The notes under the pieces are model-generated. The model saw only the letters and a list, made by a program, of their open reading frames with translations. It was not told the DNA's origin and searched no databases. Both the position numbers and the translations under genes were made by a program. From positions 1-8,288 of the forward strand of contig JAOUDF010000113.1 of assembly GCA_029859385.1 (NCBI GenBank): DNA of 8,288 bases. Reading direction: 5' to 3'. Shown here piece after piece: positions 1 through 7,302 of this stretch. Source of the stretch: Nitrospirota bacterium (lineage in GTDB: Bacteria > Nitrospirota > JAOUDF01). The first letter of the stretch is position 1, and the number at the start of each line of letters is the position of its first letter.

Positions 1-684
1 AAAGGCCGAGCAATCGATGCCCTTTCTGTTACCGCCGCCGAACTTGTAGGGGACACCGAGATAATTGCTTGCAACATCTATCAGATGCTGCACACGGAGT
101 GTTTCCATGGGAGACATTTCATCGACCGGTTTGTCATCGACACCCTCCGATAACGCCACTCTGGCCTCAGCTCTCTCGCTGAGCTCAGCGCTTGCTTCAG
201 CTACTCCTACCGGCTCATCCGTTACATCCAGGACCGGGACCTTGAGCTGCTGACCGATCGCTAATCTGTTGCTCTTTACCCCGTTCATCTTTTTCAGCAA
301 CTTGGGCGAGATCCCGTACTCACGGGCAATGATGACGAAAGTATCGCCTTTTTTAACCAGATAGGTATCATATGACCTGGCTGCCTGAGTCGATTTCTTT
401 GATGATACTTTTTTCGTGGTTACCGTCTTGTCGGAGCTCTTGCCCGTTTTAAGGCTATCCGTTTTTGACGCCTTCACTGAAAGTACGGAGCCGACAGAAA
501 TCCTGTTGGTCCTCAGGCCATTCAGAGACTTGATCTCCTCGACCGTAGTGTTATGTTTTTTGGAGATGGAATAGAGCGTGTCACCCTTTGCGACAACATG
601 GGTCAATGCACCCAGGGCGACTATCGGGGAAAAAGCCAGAACTGCGACTGAGACTGCAATCGATATTTGATACTTCAGGTTCAT
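1..684 (-). CDS. Exported LysM-LysM-NlpC/P60 cell-wall hydrolase (3' end beyond window)
   Basis: Probable secreted peptidoglycan endopeptidase; NlpC/P60 enzymes usually cut the D-Glu/diaminopimelate bond of stem peptides. The 228 codons present run open to the left edge. Residues 1-26 form a signal peptide (hydrophobic stretch about 7-24, then ALGA). LysM 1 spans about 28-70 (HVVAKGDTLYSIS, with a later LNGL). A Ser/Thr/Lys-rich linker covers about 71-105. LysM 2 spans about 107-150 (YLVKKGDTFVIIA, with KMNGV). A second linker leads to the start of NlpC/P60 at about 195, with YLGVPYKFGG and then GIDCSAF, in which C225 is the expected catalytic cysteine; the His and third polar residue lie outside the window. 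The start at 684 is chosen because AGGGAAG lies just upstream; an in-frame ATG at 702 lacks a ribosome site. It is separated from scpB by 156 bases with its own candidate promoter, so it is probably a separate unit. Confidence 0.9.
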   Translation of the reverse strand, partial: MNLKYQISIAVSVAVLAFSPIVALGALTHVVAKGDTLYSISKKHNTTVEEIKSLNGLRTNRISVGSVLSVKASKTDSLKTGKSSDKTVTTKKVSSKKSTQAARSYDTYLVKKGDTFVIIAREYGISPKLLKKMNGVKSNRLAIGQQLKVPVLDVTDEPVGVAEASAELSERAEARVALSEGVDDKPVDEMSPMETLRVQHLIDVASNYLGVPYKFGGGNRKGIDCSAF

Positions 685-783
685 CCGACTTCCCTGTCTC
701 ATAAAGTTGATCTAACCCGGACCCTTTGAAGTTTTTGTAGCTCGTTGCAGGATCATGATCTAATTAAGAGAAACCACAAAATA

Positions 784-813
784 ATTAAATGATATACATC
801 ATATCGACAACAA
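784..813 (-). promoter_or_regulatory. Candidate promoter of the LysM/NlpC gene with FNR/CRP-like palindrome
   Basis: On the minus strand TTGTTG (813-808), an 18-nt spacer and TTTAAT (789-784) form a weak sigma70-like promoter in the 156-nt gap between scpB and the LysM/NlpC gene. The spacer holds ATGATATACATCAT (789-802 on the plus strand), an imperfect palindrome with the core TGAT-N4-ATCA. That core matches the inner part of the known FNR consensus TTGAT-N4-ATCAA. A regulator bound between -35 and -10 would be expected to repress. The -35 is poor and the palindrome is short, so both calls are tentative. A separate perfect palindrome GATCATGATC lies at 751-760, in the presumed 5' leader. Confidence 0.3.
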
Positions 814-840
814 CAAAAGTAACTTTAGAGAATGACATTT

Positions 841-1392
841 TTAGTCAGCTTCCAGCACCTGCTCAAACTCTTTCAGGCTGGGCAGGTCCTTGAGGGAAAC
901 CAGCCCGAACTGTTTAAGAAAAAGGGTGGTTGTCGCATACATGATTGGCCTTCCCGGCAAGTCCTTTCTGCCCGCTATCTTTACCAGTCCTCTCTCCATA
1001 AGATTCTTGAGAACGCCTCCCGAGTTGACTCCCCGGATATCATCAATGTCAGCTCTGATTACCGGCTGTTTGTAGGCAATGATAGCCAGCGTTTCCAGGG
1101 CCGGCCGGGACAAGGCCGTTTGGGATTTGTTCTCTTTGAGTTGCCGTATCCATCGCGCATATTCCGGGCGGGTAACCAGCTGGTAGCCGCCGGCGACCGC
1201 CACAACCTGAAACCCTCTCCCCTCGCGGTCATAGGATGCCCTAAGGTCTTCTATGATCTTCTCAACGTCGGCACGGCTTTGCCCTTCGAGCAGGTCGGTA
1301 ACCTGCTGCAGCGTGAGTGGTTCCGTCGACACAAGCAGAAGCGCCTCGATGATCGCCTTGTAAAGGTTGTGCACATCCTGAAACGGGTCCAT
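841..1392 (-). CDS. scpB: Segregation and condensation protein B
   Basis: ScpB is the dimeric winged-helix (kite) subunit of the bacterial Smc-ScpA-ScpB condensin, acting in the cytoplasm on the nucleoid. It binds ScpA and modulates the Smc ATPase during chromosome segregation. The protein has 183 residues, the usual core length. The N-terminal winged-helix region covers about 8-80 (IIEALLLVSTEPLTLQQVTD, then a YQLVTRPEY segment). The C-terminal winged helix follows, with the highly conserved ALETLAIIAYKQPVIRADID (about 98-117), then IRGVNSGGVLKNLMERGLV and the GRPIMYATT hairpin. Its ATG overlaps the scpA stop as ATGA (1389-1394), which indicates translational coupling and balanced production of the two partners. 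It appears to be the last gene of the six-gene minus-strand operon; no convincing terminator hairpin is visible after its TAA. Confidence 0.95.
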   Translation of the reverse strand: MDPFQDVHNLYKAIIEALLLVSTEPLTLQQVTDLLEGQSRADVEKIIEDLRASYDREGRGFQVVAVAGGYQLVTRPEYARWIRQLKENKSQTALSRPALETLAIIAYKQPVIRADIDDIRGVNSGGVLKNLMERGLVKIAGRKDLPGRPIMYATTTLFLKQFGLVSLKDLPSLKEFEQVLEAD

Positions 1393-2117
1393 CAGGCCTC
1401 CCCTGCCCGCTTGAGATAGATACTGCCGAAATCCTGTACCTGGTAAACCCTTACAACCTTTTGCTTGACCAGTTCAAGTACCGCCAGAAAGGTAACGATG
1501 ACCTCTTCCCGGCACCGGTCGGCGTCAAAGAGCGTCTCGAAAATAACGGACTCTGCCGTATCGATAAGACTGAGAATCTGGTCGATCTTTTCCTGAACCG
1601 TAAATCGCTCCAGGATTATCTCTCGCAACTTCTGCTCCGGATGCCGCTTGAGGATTTCCTGAAAAGCCGCCATCAGGTCGAACAGTCCGAAATTAAAAAG
1701 CTCCGGCTGAAGCTCCGGCTCTTTCTCCAGTTCAGGGAGGGATTCGCATCTCTCCCTCTGATATATCCGGCCCCAGTAGTCGCCCCGCTCTTCGAGGATC
1801 TCCGACGCCTCTTTGAATTTCTTGTACTCCAAAAGCCGGTTGACCAGTTCCTGACGAGGGTCGACGCCTTCTCCCTCTCCTTCAGCGGGTTCAGGTACCG
1901 GCAGGAGCATGCGTGACTTGATCTGGGCAAGAGTAGCCGCCATGACGAGAAACTCGCCGGCGATCTCGAGGTTGAGCGTCTTCATCAGCTCGATATACTC
2001 AAGATACTGGCGGGTTATCAGGGCGATGGGGATGTCGTAGATGTCGATCTCATGCTGCCGGATGAGGTGAAGCAGCAGGTCGAGAGGGCCTTCAAATATG
2101 TCGAGTTTGACATCCAT
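1392..2117 (-). CDS. scpA: Segregation and condensation protein A (kleisin)
   Basis: ScpA is the kleisin that bridges the Smc head domains and recruits the ScpB dimer. The 241-residue protein opens with the family signature DIFEGPLDLLLHLIRQHEID and IYDIPIALITRQYLEYI (about 6-42), followed by LEIAGEFLVMAATLAQIKSR (about 50-69), which is the Smc-neck-binding helical part. A variable acidic middle region (about 75-150) contains the ScpB-binding segment. The C-terminal winged helix (about 170-235) includes the typical VIVTFLAVLELVKQ. The stop overlaps the scpB start. The ATG at 2117 gives the conserved N-terminus, but no strong Shine-Dalgarno precedes it. Instead the base of a long heptamer-repeat hairpin ends 14 nt upstream, which could influence initiation. 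The trpS-scpA-scpB order is, from memory, common in deltaproteobacteria. Confidence 0.95.
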   Translation of the reverse strand: MDVKLDIFEGPLDLLLHLIRQHEIDIYDIPIALITRQYLEYIELMKTLNLEIAGEFLVMAATLAQIKSRMLLPVPEPAEGEGEGVDPRQELVNRLLEYKKFKEASEILEERGDYWGRIYQRERCESLPELEKEPELQPELFNFGLFDLMAAFQEILKRHPEQKLREIILERFTVQEKIDQILSLIDTAESVIFETLFDADRCREEVIVTFLAVLELVKQKVVRVYQVQDFGSIYLKRAGEA

Positions 2118-2124
2118 GAACTTC

Positions 2125-2205
2125 AGGCTGAAGGCTGAAGGCCGAAGACTGAAGGGAAAAACAAATGCAGTTCTGCCTTAACCTTCAGTCTTCAGTCTTC
2201 AGCCT
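2125..2205. repeat. Inverted heptamer repeat array between trpS and scpA
   Basis: The spacer is built of 7-base units. The left arm (2125-2155) reads AGGCTGA, AGGCTGA, AGGCCGA, AGACTGA, AGG; the right arm (2182-2205) reads CCT, TCAGTCT, TCAGTCT, TCAGCCT. Positions 2132-2155 and 2182-2205 are complementary over 24 bp at 22 positions, with a 26-nt loop. In the minus-strand (operon) transcript this leaves one G-U wobble and one A-C mismatch. No T-run follows, so it is not a standard intrinsic terminator. It lies 3' of the trpS stop and 14 nt before the scpA start, so it may stabilise the trpS end of the mRNA or tune scpA translation. Those roles are inference. Confidence 0.8.
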
Positions 2206-2216
2206 AATCACCTGCC

Positions 2217-3206
2217 TCATACATACAGTTTCATCGATTCCCTGACCGCCTGCATCGTTTCCTGCGCGGCCTTCCGGGCCCGTCCTGCCCCGTCATCGAG
2301 AATGGCGCGGATTTTATCCGGCGCTGCGACCAGCTCGTTTCTCTTTTCCTGGATGGGAGTAAGCTCAGCCATGAGGTTCGCCAGCAGCCGCTTCTTGCAG
2401 TCGATACAGCCGATACCGGCGGTGCGGCATCCCTCGGCCACTTCGGCCTGTTCGTCTTTCGATGAGAATATCTTGTGGAAAGAGTAGACGCCGCAGACCT
2501 CGGGATTGCCGACATCCGTCCGCTTTATCCTCTGCGGGTCGGTCACCATGGTCATGACCTTCTGGCGTATCTCTTCCGGCGTATCGGAGAGGTTTATGGT
2601 ATTGCCGTAGCTCTTGCTCATCTTGCGGCCGTCGAGGCCCGGCACCTTGGCCGTCTCGGCCAGCAGCGGCTGCGGTTCGGGGAAGACGTCGCCGTAAAAG
2701 GTATTAAACCTGCGGCAGATCTCCCGGGTCAATTCCAGATGGGGAAGCTGGTCGATACCCACGGGGATGCAGTTGGCCCGATAGATCAGGATATCCGCGG
2801 CCTGGAGCACCGGGTAGCCGAGAAATCCGTACGTCGCCAGGTCACGCCCTGTAATCTGCTGCTGCTGATCCTTGTAGGTCGGGTTCCGCTCCAGCCACGA
2901 AACAGGCGTCATCATGGAGAGGAGGACATGCAGCTCCGCATGCTCCAGGACACCGGACTGTAAAAAGATAACGCTCTTCTCCGGGTCGAGGCCGGCGGCG
3001 ACCCAGTCCACCGCCATCTCAAAGACATTCTCTCGAATCCGGGAGGTGTCTTCATAGTTCGTCGAAAGGGCGTGCCAGTCGGCGATGAAGAAAAAGCTCT
3101 CATACTCATGCTGCAACTTCACCCAGTTCTTCAGGGCGCCAAGCCAGTTGCCAAGGTGGAGCTTGCCGCTGGGCTGCATGCCGCTCAAAACGCGCTTATT
3201 GCTCAT
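2217..3206 (-). CDS. trpS: Tryptophanyl-tRNA synthetase with Fe-S type cysteine motif
   Basis: Class Ic aminoacyl-tRNA synthetase that activates tryptophan with ATP and charges tRNA-Trp in the cytoplasm. The 329-residue length is normal for bacterial TrpRS. The Rossmann core shows SGMQPSGKLHLGNWLGAL, in which HLGN (17-20) is the HIGH signature, and GRKMSKSYGN, in which KMSKS is at 195-199. Other conserved family segments are FFIADWHALS, NPTYKDQ and GYPVLQAADIL with VGIDQLPHLELTREI. The C-terminal anticodon-binding helical region contains C238, C260, C267 and C270, spaced C-x21-C-x6-C-x2-C. This closely resembles the [4Fe-4S] motif described in Thermotoga maritima TrpRS (C-x22-C-x6-C-x2-C, from memory), so a cluster near the anticodon-recognition region is likely. 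The start at 3206 has GAGAGGGG just upstream. The gene lies 15 nt after the M50 protease. Confidence 0.97.
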   Translation of the reverse strand: MSNKRVLSGMQPSGKLHLGNWLGALKNWVKLQHEYESFFFIADWHALSTNYEDTSRIRENVFEMAVDWVAAGLDPEKSVIFLQSGVLEHAELHVLLSMMTPVSWLERNPTYKDQQQQITGRDLATYGFLGYPVLQAADILIYRANCIPVGIDQLPHLELTREICRRFNTFYGDVFPEPQPLLAETAKVPGLDGRKMSKSYGNTINLSDTPEEIRQKVMTMVTDPQRIKRTDVGNPEVCGVYSFHKIFSSKDEQAEVAEGCRTAGIGCIDCKKRLLANLMAELTPIQEKRNELVAAPDKIRAILDDGAGRARKAAQETMQAVRESMKLYV

Positions 3207-3221
3207 TGTCCGGAACCCCTC

Positions 3222-3899
3222 TCAAAATAACCCCATGCCGATCAGTTTCAACAACAGGTACAGAACCGGCCCGATGATATAACTGGTAATGTTTGTGGCA
3301 ACCAGAAACAGCACGATAAACATGCCATAAGGTTCAAGCTTATTCAGGGTGATTGCGTGACGGTACGGGAGCATCCCCACCAATACCCTGCCGCCGTCGA
3401 GAGGCGGAATCGGAATCATGTTGAATACGGCCAATACCAGATTGATGATGATGGCCGCCTTGAGCATCAGGAAGAGCGGATGCCATACAAAAGAGAGGGA
3501 AGACACCTCTCCGGGCCACCCCATCATCATGATCCCAAAACGCATCAGCAGCACGCAGAGGAAGGCCATGATAATATTGACCACCGGCCCTGCCGCGGCC
3601 GAGATGGCCATATCACGCTTCGGGTTATTGAAATTTCGGGGGTCGATGGGAACCGGTTTCGCATAGCCGAAGACAAACTGCCCCGACGTCATGACCAGAA
3701 GCAGGATCGGCATGATGATGGTGCCGAAGAGATCGATATGGGCAAAGGGGTTGAGGGTAAGCCGCCCCATGCTCTTTGCCGTCGGATCGCCCAGCTTCCA
3801 CGCAACGAAACCGTGGGCCACTTCGTGGAAGGTTATTGCCAGCAGGATCGGGATGGCCTGAATGGAGAGCTGACGTATGAAATCGGCGATATCGGGCAT
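3222..3899 (-). CDS. Site-2 protease family (peptidase M50) membrane metalloprotease
   Basis: Polytopic membrane zinc protease of the compact bacterial site-2 protease subgroup; substrates are unknown. The 225 residues carry FHEVAHG, giving the zinc ligands H25 and H29 with catalytic E26 (HExxH), and the second signature NMIPIPPLDGGRV, in which D168 is the expected third zinc ligand. Hydrophobic segments are visible at about 12-33, 55-72, 98-121, 141-161 and 190-222. No PDZ domain is present, unlike RseP, so this is the short type often found beside trpS and scpAB. The start lies only 3 nt after the pycB stop and lacks a clear Shine-Dalgarno, which suggests translation coupled to pycB. The loop GYAKPVPIDP (78-87) is typical of this subgroup. 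Family assignment is firm; the physiological role is not known. Confidence 0.93.
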   Translation of the reverse strand: MPDIADFIRQLSIQAIPILLAITFHEVAHGFVAWKLGDPTAKSMGRLTLNPFAHIDLFGTIIMPILLLVMTSGQFVFGYAKPVPIDPRNFNNPKRDMAISAAAGPVVNIIMAFLCVLLMRFGIMMMGWPGEVSSLSFVWHPLFLMLKAAIIINLVLAVFNMIPIPPLDGGRVLVGMLPYRHAITLNKLEPYGMFIVLFLVATNITSYIIGPVLYLLLKLIGMGLF

Positions 3900-3902
3900 C
3901 AG

Positions 3903-5735
3903 CTATCGTATGACAACGAGGACTTCATCAGGGTTGACGCTGTCCCCCTCTTTCACATGAATCTCCTTGACCGTACCGGCCACGGGGGTGTGCACCTCGT
4001 TCTCCATCTTCATGGCTTCCACCACCAGCACCGTATCGCCCGCCTGAACCTGGCTGCCCTTCTTGACCTTCAGACTGATGACCGTGCCGGGCATGGGAGC
4101 GGTGACGTCACCCTCCTCCATTGCCTTGGGTCTCCGGGAATGCCCCCCAGCACCGCGCTCGATCTGGCCGACCTCGCTGGGTACTACCTCAACGAGGGAC
4201 TCGACAAGGACCTCTTCCAGCTGGCCGTCCACATAGATGAAGTAGGGGCGTTTTCCGTTGCCCTTGTGGCCCGTTCCGCCGATCTTCACGTGGTACATCT
4301 CGCCATGGACCTGGATATTGAACTCGCTGGGCGCCAGATGCGGTGAGGCCTGGACAGCGGCGGCCTCATCCTTGTGCAGCGAGGGAAGCTCCGTCGGCAG
4401 TTCTCCCTTCTCGCGAAGCTCAAAGAACTCGAGGGCAGGCTTCGGGAAAAGGATATAGGAGAGGATGTCTTCCTCGCTTTTTGCCAGGTGCTCTACCTCC
4501 TTGGCCGCCTTCTCCCATTCGGGCGCCAGGGTATCCGCCGGACGGCACTCGATGAACTCCTCGTCGCCTATGGCCTTCTTTCTCGCCTCTTCGTTGACCG
4601 GCGCCGGCGGCTTGCCGTAGAGCCCCTTGAAGTAGTTGCGGGTCTCGCTGGTAATGACTTTGTAGCGCTCGCCGGTCAGCACGTTGAGCGTGGCCTGGGT
4701 GCCGACAATCTGGCTCGACGGCGTCACCAGCGGCGGATAGCCGAAGTCTTCCCGAACGCGGGGTACCTCATCGAGGACCTCTTTCATGCGGTCGAGGGCA
4801 TTCTGCTCCTTGAGCTGCGACGCCAGGTTGGAGATCATCCCCCCCGGAACCTGGAATATCAGCACGTTGGGATCAACACCGGTAAATTCACTCTCGTACT
4901 CGTGGTACTTCTTCCTCACTTCACGGAAGTAGACGGCAATCTCCGCCAGCTGCGTCAGGTCGAGCCCCGTATCAAGCGGCGTACCCTTTACCGAGTTCAC
5001 CAGTGTTTCTATGGGGGGCTGGGAGGTCCCTGACGCTACCGCTGAAATAGCGCAGTCGATGATATCAACCCCCGCCTCGGCGGCCTTGAGATATGCCGAT
5101 GTCGCCATGCCGCTGGTCTCGTGGCAATGCAGGTGGATGGGCACTCTTATCGCCTTTTTCATCTTCAGTACAAGGTCGTAGGCGTCATAAGGGGCGATAA
5201 GCCCTGCCATATCCTTGATACAGATGGTATCGCACCCCATGTCCTCGAGCTTTCTCGCCATATCGACGAAAACATCGTTGTGGTAGATCGGCCCCGTGGT
5301 GTAGCAGACAGTGCCTTCCACCTTACCACCGGCCCGTAGCGTAGCCTTGACCGCGGTCTTGATGTTGCGAAGATCGTTAAGAGCATCGAATATACGGAGG
5401 ATATCAACGCCGTTTTCCACCGCTTTTTCCACGAAACGCTCCACGACGTCGTCGGCATAGTGGCGGTAGCCGACAAGGTTCTGCCCTCGCAGGAGCATCT
5501 GGAAAGGGGTCTTCGGCATCACCTTCTTGAGCGACCGCAGACGCTCCCACGGATCTTCCTTCAGAAACCGGAGCGTTGAATCAAAGGTAGCGCCACCCCA
5601 GACCTCTACCGACCAGAAACCGACGGCATCGATCTTTTCGGCAATGGGGAGCATGTCTTCCGTACGCATCCGGGTCGCCAGCAACGACTGGTGGGCGTCA
5701 CGAAGGGTGGTATCTGTTATATAAAGCTTGGGCAT
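3903..5735 (-). CDS. pycB: Pyruvate carboxylase subunit B (carboxyltransferase plus biotin carrier)
   Basis: Transfers the carboxyl group from carboxybiotin to pyruvate, giving oxaloacetate; in the reverse direction the same fold serves as oxaloacetate decarboxylase alpha. The 610 residues begin with an HMGL-like TIM barrel (about 1-275) with TDTTLRDAHQS (metal ligand D13), CIKDMAG (K174, the expected carbamylated lysine) and HLHCHETSG (metal ligands H203 and H205). The conserved carboxylase (PYC/OADA) domain follows at about 285-480 with FQVPGGMISNLASQL. After an acidic and charged linker, the biotinyl domain (about 543-610) carries EAMKMEN, with K576 as the biotinylation site, and the flanking APMPGTV. 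GAGAGGT precedes the ATG. It sits 78 nt after the biotin carboxylase gene, so a two-subunit pyruvate carboxylase is favoured. Sodium-pump decarboxylase is less likely because no beta or gamma membrane subunit is adjacent. Confidence 0.9.
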   Translation of the reverse strand: MPKLYITDTTLRDAHQSLLATRMRTEDMLPIAEKIDAVGFWSVEVWGGATFDSTLRFLKEDPWERLRSLKKVMPKTPFQMLLRGQNLVGYRHYADDVVERFVEKAVENGVDILRIFDALNDLRNIKTAVKATLRAGGKVEGTVCYTTGPIYHNDVFVDMARKLEDMGCDTICIKDMAGLIAPYDAYDLVLKMKKAIRVPIHLHCHETSGMATSAYLKAAEAGVDIIDCAISAVASGTSQPPIETLVNSVKGTPLDTGLDLTQLAEIAVYFREVRKKYHEYESEFTGVDPNVLIFQVPGGMISNLASQLKEQNALDRMKEVLDEVPRVREDFGYPPLVTPSSQIVGTQATLNVLTGERYKVITSETRNYFKGLYGKPPAPVNEEARKKAIGDEEFIECRPADTLAPEWEKAAKEVEHLAKSEEDILSYILFPKPALEFFELREKGELPTELPSLHKDEAAAVQASPHLAPSEFNIQVHGEMYHVKIGGTGHKGNGKRPYFIYVDGQLEEVLVESLVEVVPSEVGQIERGAGGHSRRPKAMEEGDVTAPMPGTVISLKVKKGSQVQAGDTVLVVEAMKMENEVHTPVAGTVKEIHVKEGDSVNPDEVLVVIR

Positions 5736-5751
5736 CGTTACCTCTCATAGC

Positions 5752-5805
5752 GGCAGATATTTCTGTCTGCCTTGAAATCGAGCGAACGCTCAGGTCCGCC
5801 CCTAC
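5752..5805. repeat. Degenerate palindromic spacer between pycA and pycB
   Basis: The 78-nt spacer contains several inverted repeats. GGCAGA (5752-5757) and TCTGCC (5766-5771) form a 6-bp stem with an 8-nt loop. GAGCG-AA-CGCTC occupies 5780-5791. On the minus strand GTAGGGGCGGACC (5805-5793) stands at one edge; from memory this resembles the ends of palindromic intergenic repeats common in some bacterial genomes, which would make this a decayed copy. It lies inside the presumed operon and lacks a T-run, so it is not an evident terminator. Confidence 0.5.
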
Positions 5806-5813
5806 ATCAAAAT

Positions 5814-7232
5814 CTACAACCTGTAATGGGCCATTATTGCGGCCGATACGACCATGGCTATCTGCGCCGGATCTCTTTCGTCCTCGTAGTTCAGCCGGTC
5901 CGCGTTTTCATCTATATATTTCGTCGTGAAATCCCCCGACCGGAATATATCATCCTTCAGCAACCGCTTGTAAAAAGGGATTGTCGTCTTGACGCCGCGA
6001 ATCACATACTCGTCGAGACACCGCGAGGTCCGGTTGAGCGTCTCCTCCCACGTCCTTCCGCGCACCGTCAGCTTTGCCAGCATCGAGTCGTAATATGGCG
6101 GAATGATATACCCGCGGTAGACGTTGCCGTCGATACGCACCCCCGGCCCGCCGGGAGAGTAGTAGGCCGTCACCTTGCCGGTCGACGGCAGGAAATCGTT
6201 CTTCGGGTCTTCGGCGTTTATCCGGCACTCGATGGCATAGCCGCTGATCTTTACATCTTCCTGACTGAAAGAGAGCGGGTTCCCCGCCGCAATCCGGATC
6301 ATCTCCTTGACGATATCGATCCCCGTCACCTCTTCGGTCACCGTGTGTTCAACCTGGATGCGGGTATTCATCTCCATGAAATAGAAGTTGCGATGCGCAT
6401 CCACAAGAAACTCGACCGTCCCCGCGTTGGTATAGTTCACCGCCCGGGCCGCCGCGACAGCCACCTCACCCATCCTGCGGCGCAGGTCATCGTCGAGAAA
6501 GAGCGACGGCGCAATCTCCACCAGCTTCTGGTGCCGCCGCTGAATAGAGCAGTCCCTTTCGCCCAGATGGACCACGTTGCCGTGGGCATCCGCCAAAACC
6601 TGGAACTCGATATGACGGGGAGATTCAATGAACTTCTCCATGAATATCTCGTCGTTGCCGAAGGCCGTCTTGGCTTCCGACTTGGCGATCACGTAGTTTC
6701 TGCGCAGCTCTTCATCGTTGTGGCAGACCCTCAGTCCGCGGCCGCCGCCGCCCGAGGTCGCCTTTACCATCACTGGATAACCGGCCTCTTTCGCAAAGGC
6801 AAGGGCATCTTCCACCGTCTCCACATTGCCGTCGGTGCCCGGTATGACGGGGATTCCCGCCTTCTTCATGATATTCCGGGCGACGCTCTTGTTCCCCATC
6901 TGCCAGACCGCCTCCGGCGAGGGACCAATGAACTTGATGCCGTTCTCTCCGCAGGCGCGGGCAAACTCCGGGTTTTCAGCCAGAAACCCGTAACCGGGGT
7001 GGATCGCGTCAACCTTCTTCTGGCGGGCGAGATCGATGATCTTATAAATATTGAGATAACCGGAAACCTGACCCGGACCGACGAGGCATGCCTCATCCGC
7101 CTTTTTGACGTAATAGGTCGAGGCGTCTGCTTCTGAATAGATCGCCACCGTCGGGATGCCCAGCTCCTTGCAGGCCCGGATGATCCGGGTGGCAATCTCA
7201 CCCCTGTTGGCGACAAGTACCTTTTTAAACAT
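5814..7232 (-). CDS. pycA: Pyruvate carboxylase subunit A (biotin carboxylase)
   Basis: ATP- and bicarbonate-dependent enzyme that carboxylates the biotin carried on PycB. The 472 residues show the full biotin carboxylase layout: an N-terminal domain at about 1-110 (KVLVANRGEIATRIIRAC, then HPGYGFLAEN at 78-87), an ATP-grasp domain at about 115-325 and a C-terminal domain at about 335-442. Key residues match the E. coli AccC family: K116, K157 with the glycine loop SGGGGRG (160-166), E199, the segment MEMNTRIQVEHTVTE (286-300) with E287, N289, R291 and E295, and R337 in ECRINAED. An extra tail of about 30 residues (443-472) extends beyond AccC length, which together with the pycB neighbour favours PycA over the acetyl-CoA carboxylase subunit. 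An AccC role cannot be excluded from sequence alone. The ribosome site is weak (AGAGAAAGA). It is the first gene of the operon. Confidence 0.9.
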   Translation of the reverse strand: MFKKVLVANRGEIATRIIRACKELGIPTVAIYSEADASTYYVKKADEACLVGPGQVSGYLNIYKIIDLARQKKVDAIHPGYGFLAENPEFARACGENGIKFIGPSPEAVWQMGNKSVARNIMKKAGIPVIPGTDGNVETVEDALAFAKEAGYPVMVKATSGGGGRGLRVCHNDEELRRNYVIAKSEAKTAFGNDEIFMEKFIESPRHIEFQVLADAHGNVVHLGERDCSIQRRHQKLVEIAPSLFLDDDLRRRMGEVAVAAARAVNYTNAGTVEFLVDAHRNFYFMEMNTRIQVEHTVTEEVTGIDIVKEMIRIAAGNPLSFSQEDVKISGYAIECRINAEDPKNDFLPSTGKVTAYYSPGGPGVRIDGNVYRGYIIPPYYDSMLAKLTVRGRTWEETLNRTSRCLDEYVIRGVKTTIPFYKRLLKDDIFRSGDFTTKYIDENADRLNYEDERDPAQIAMVVSAAIMAHYRL

Positions 7233-7302
7233 TCTTTTATCTTTCTCTTTATTTTCAGCGCTTATGGCCCTTTTCCGCGATCGGACACACTACGGGCGCA
7301 AG

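Noticed and set aside
65..253. 62-codon Ser/Thr-rich plus-strand frame
   Set aside because: Antisense to the linker of the LysM/NlpC protein; the Ser/Thr richness comes from the reverse of a repetitive linker.
700..702. Earlier in-frame ATG for the LysM/NlpC gene
   Set aside because: It has no ribosome site, while AGGGAAG precedes the ATG at 684, and that start gives a standard signal peptide.
832..1916. Plus-strand frames opposite scpB and scpA
   Set aside because: Shadows of two firmly identified minus-strand genes with a coupled ATGA overlap.
2125..2205. CRISPR array or intrinsic terminator
   Set aside because: The units are 7 bases without spacers, which is not CRISPR, and no T-run follows the stem on either strand.
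3357..4346. 329-codon plus-strand open frame
   Set aside because: Antisense to the M50 protease and the end of pycB; low-complexity His/Asp-rich composition and no ribosome site that sets it apart.
3903..5735. Sodium-pumping oxaloacetate decarboxylase alpha subunit
   Set aside because: Domain layout would allow it, but no membrane beta or gamma subunit is adjacent and a biotin carboxylase gene is directly upstream.
5772..7136. 454-codon plus-strand open frame
   Set aside because: It lies wholly opposite pycA. Its protein is His/Arg/Asp-rich with no domain I recognise, and it arises from codon bias on the other strand.
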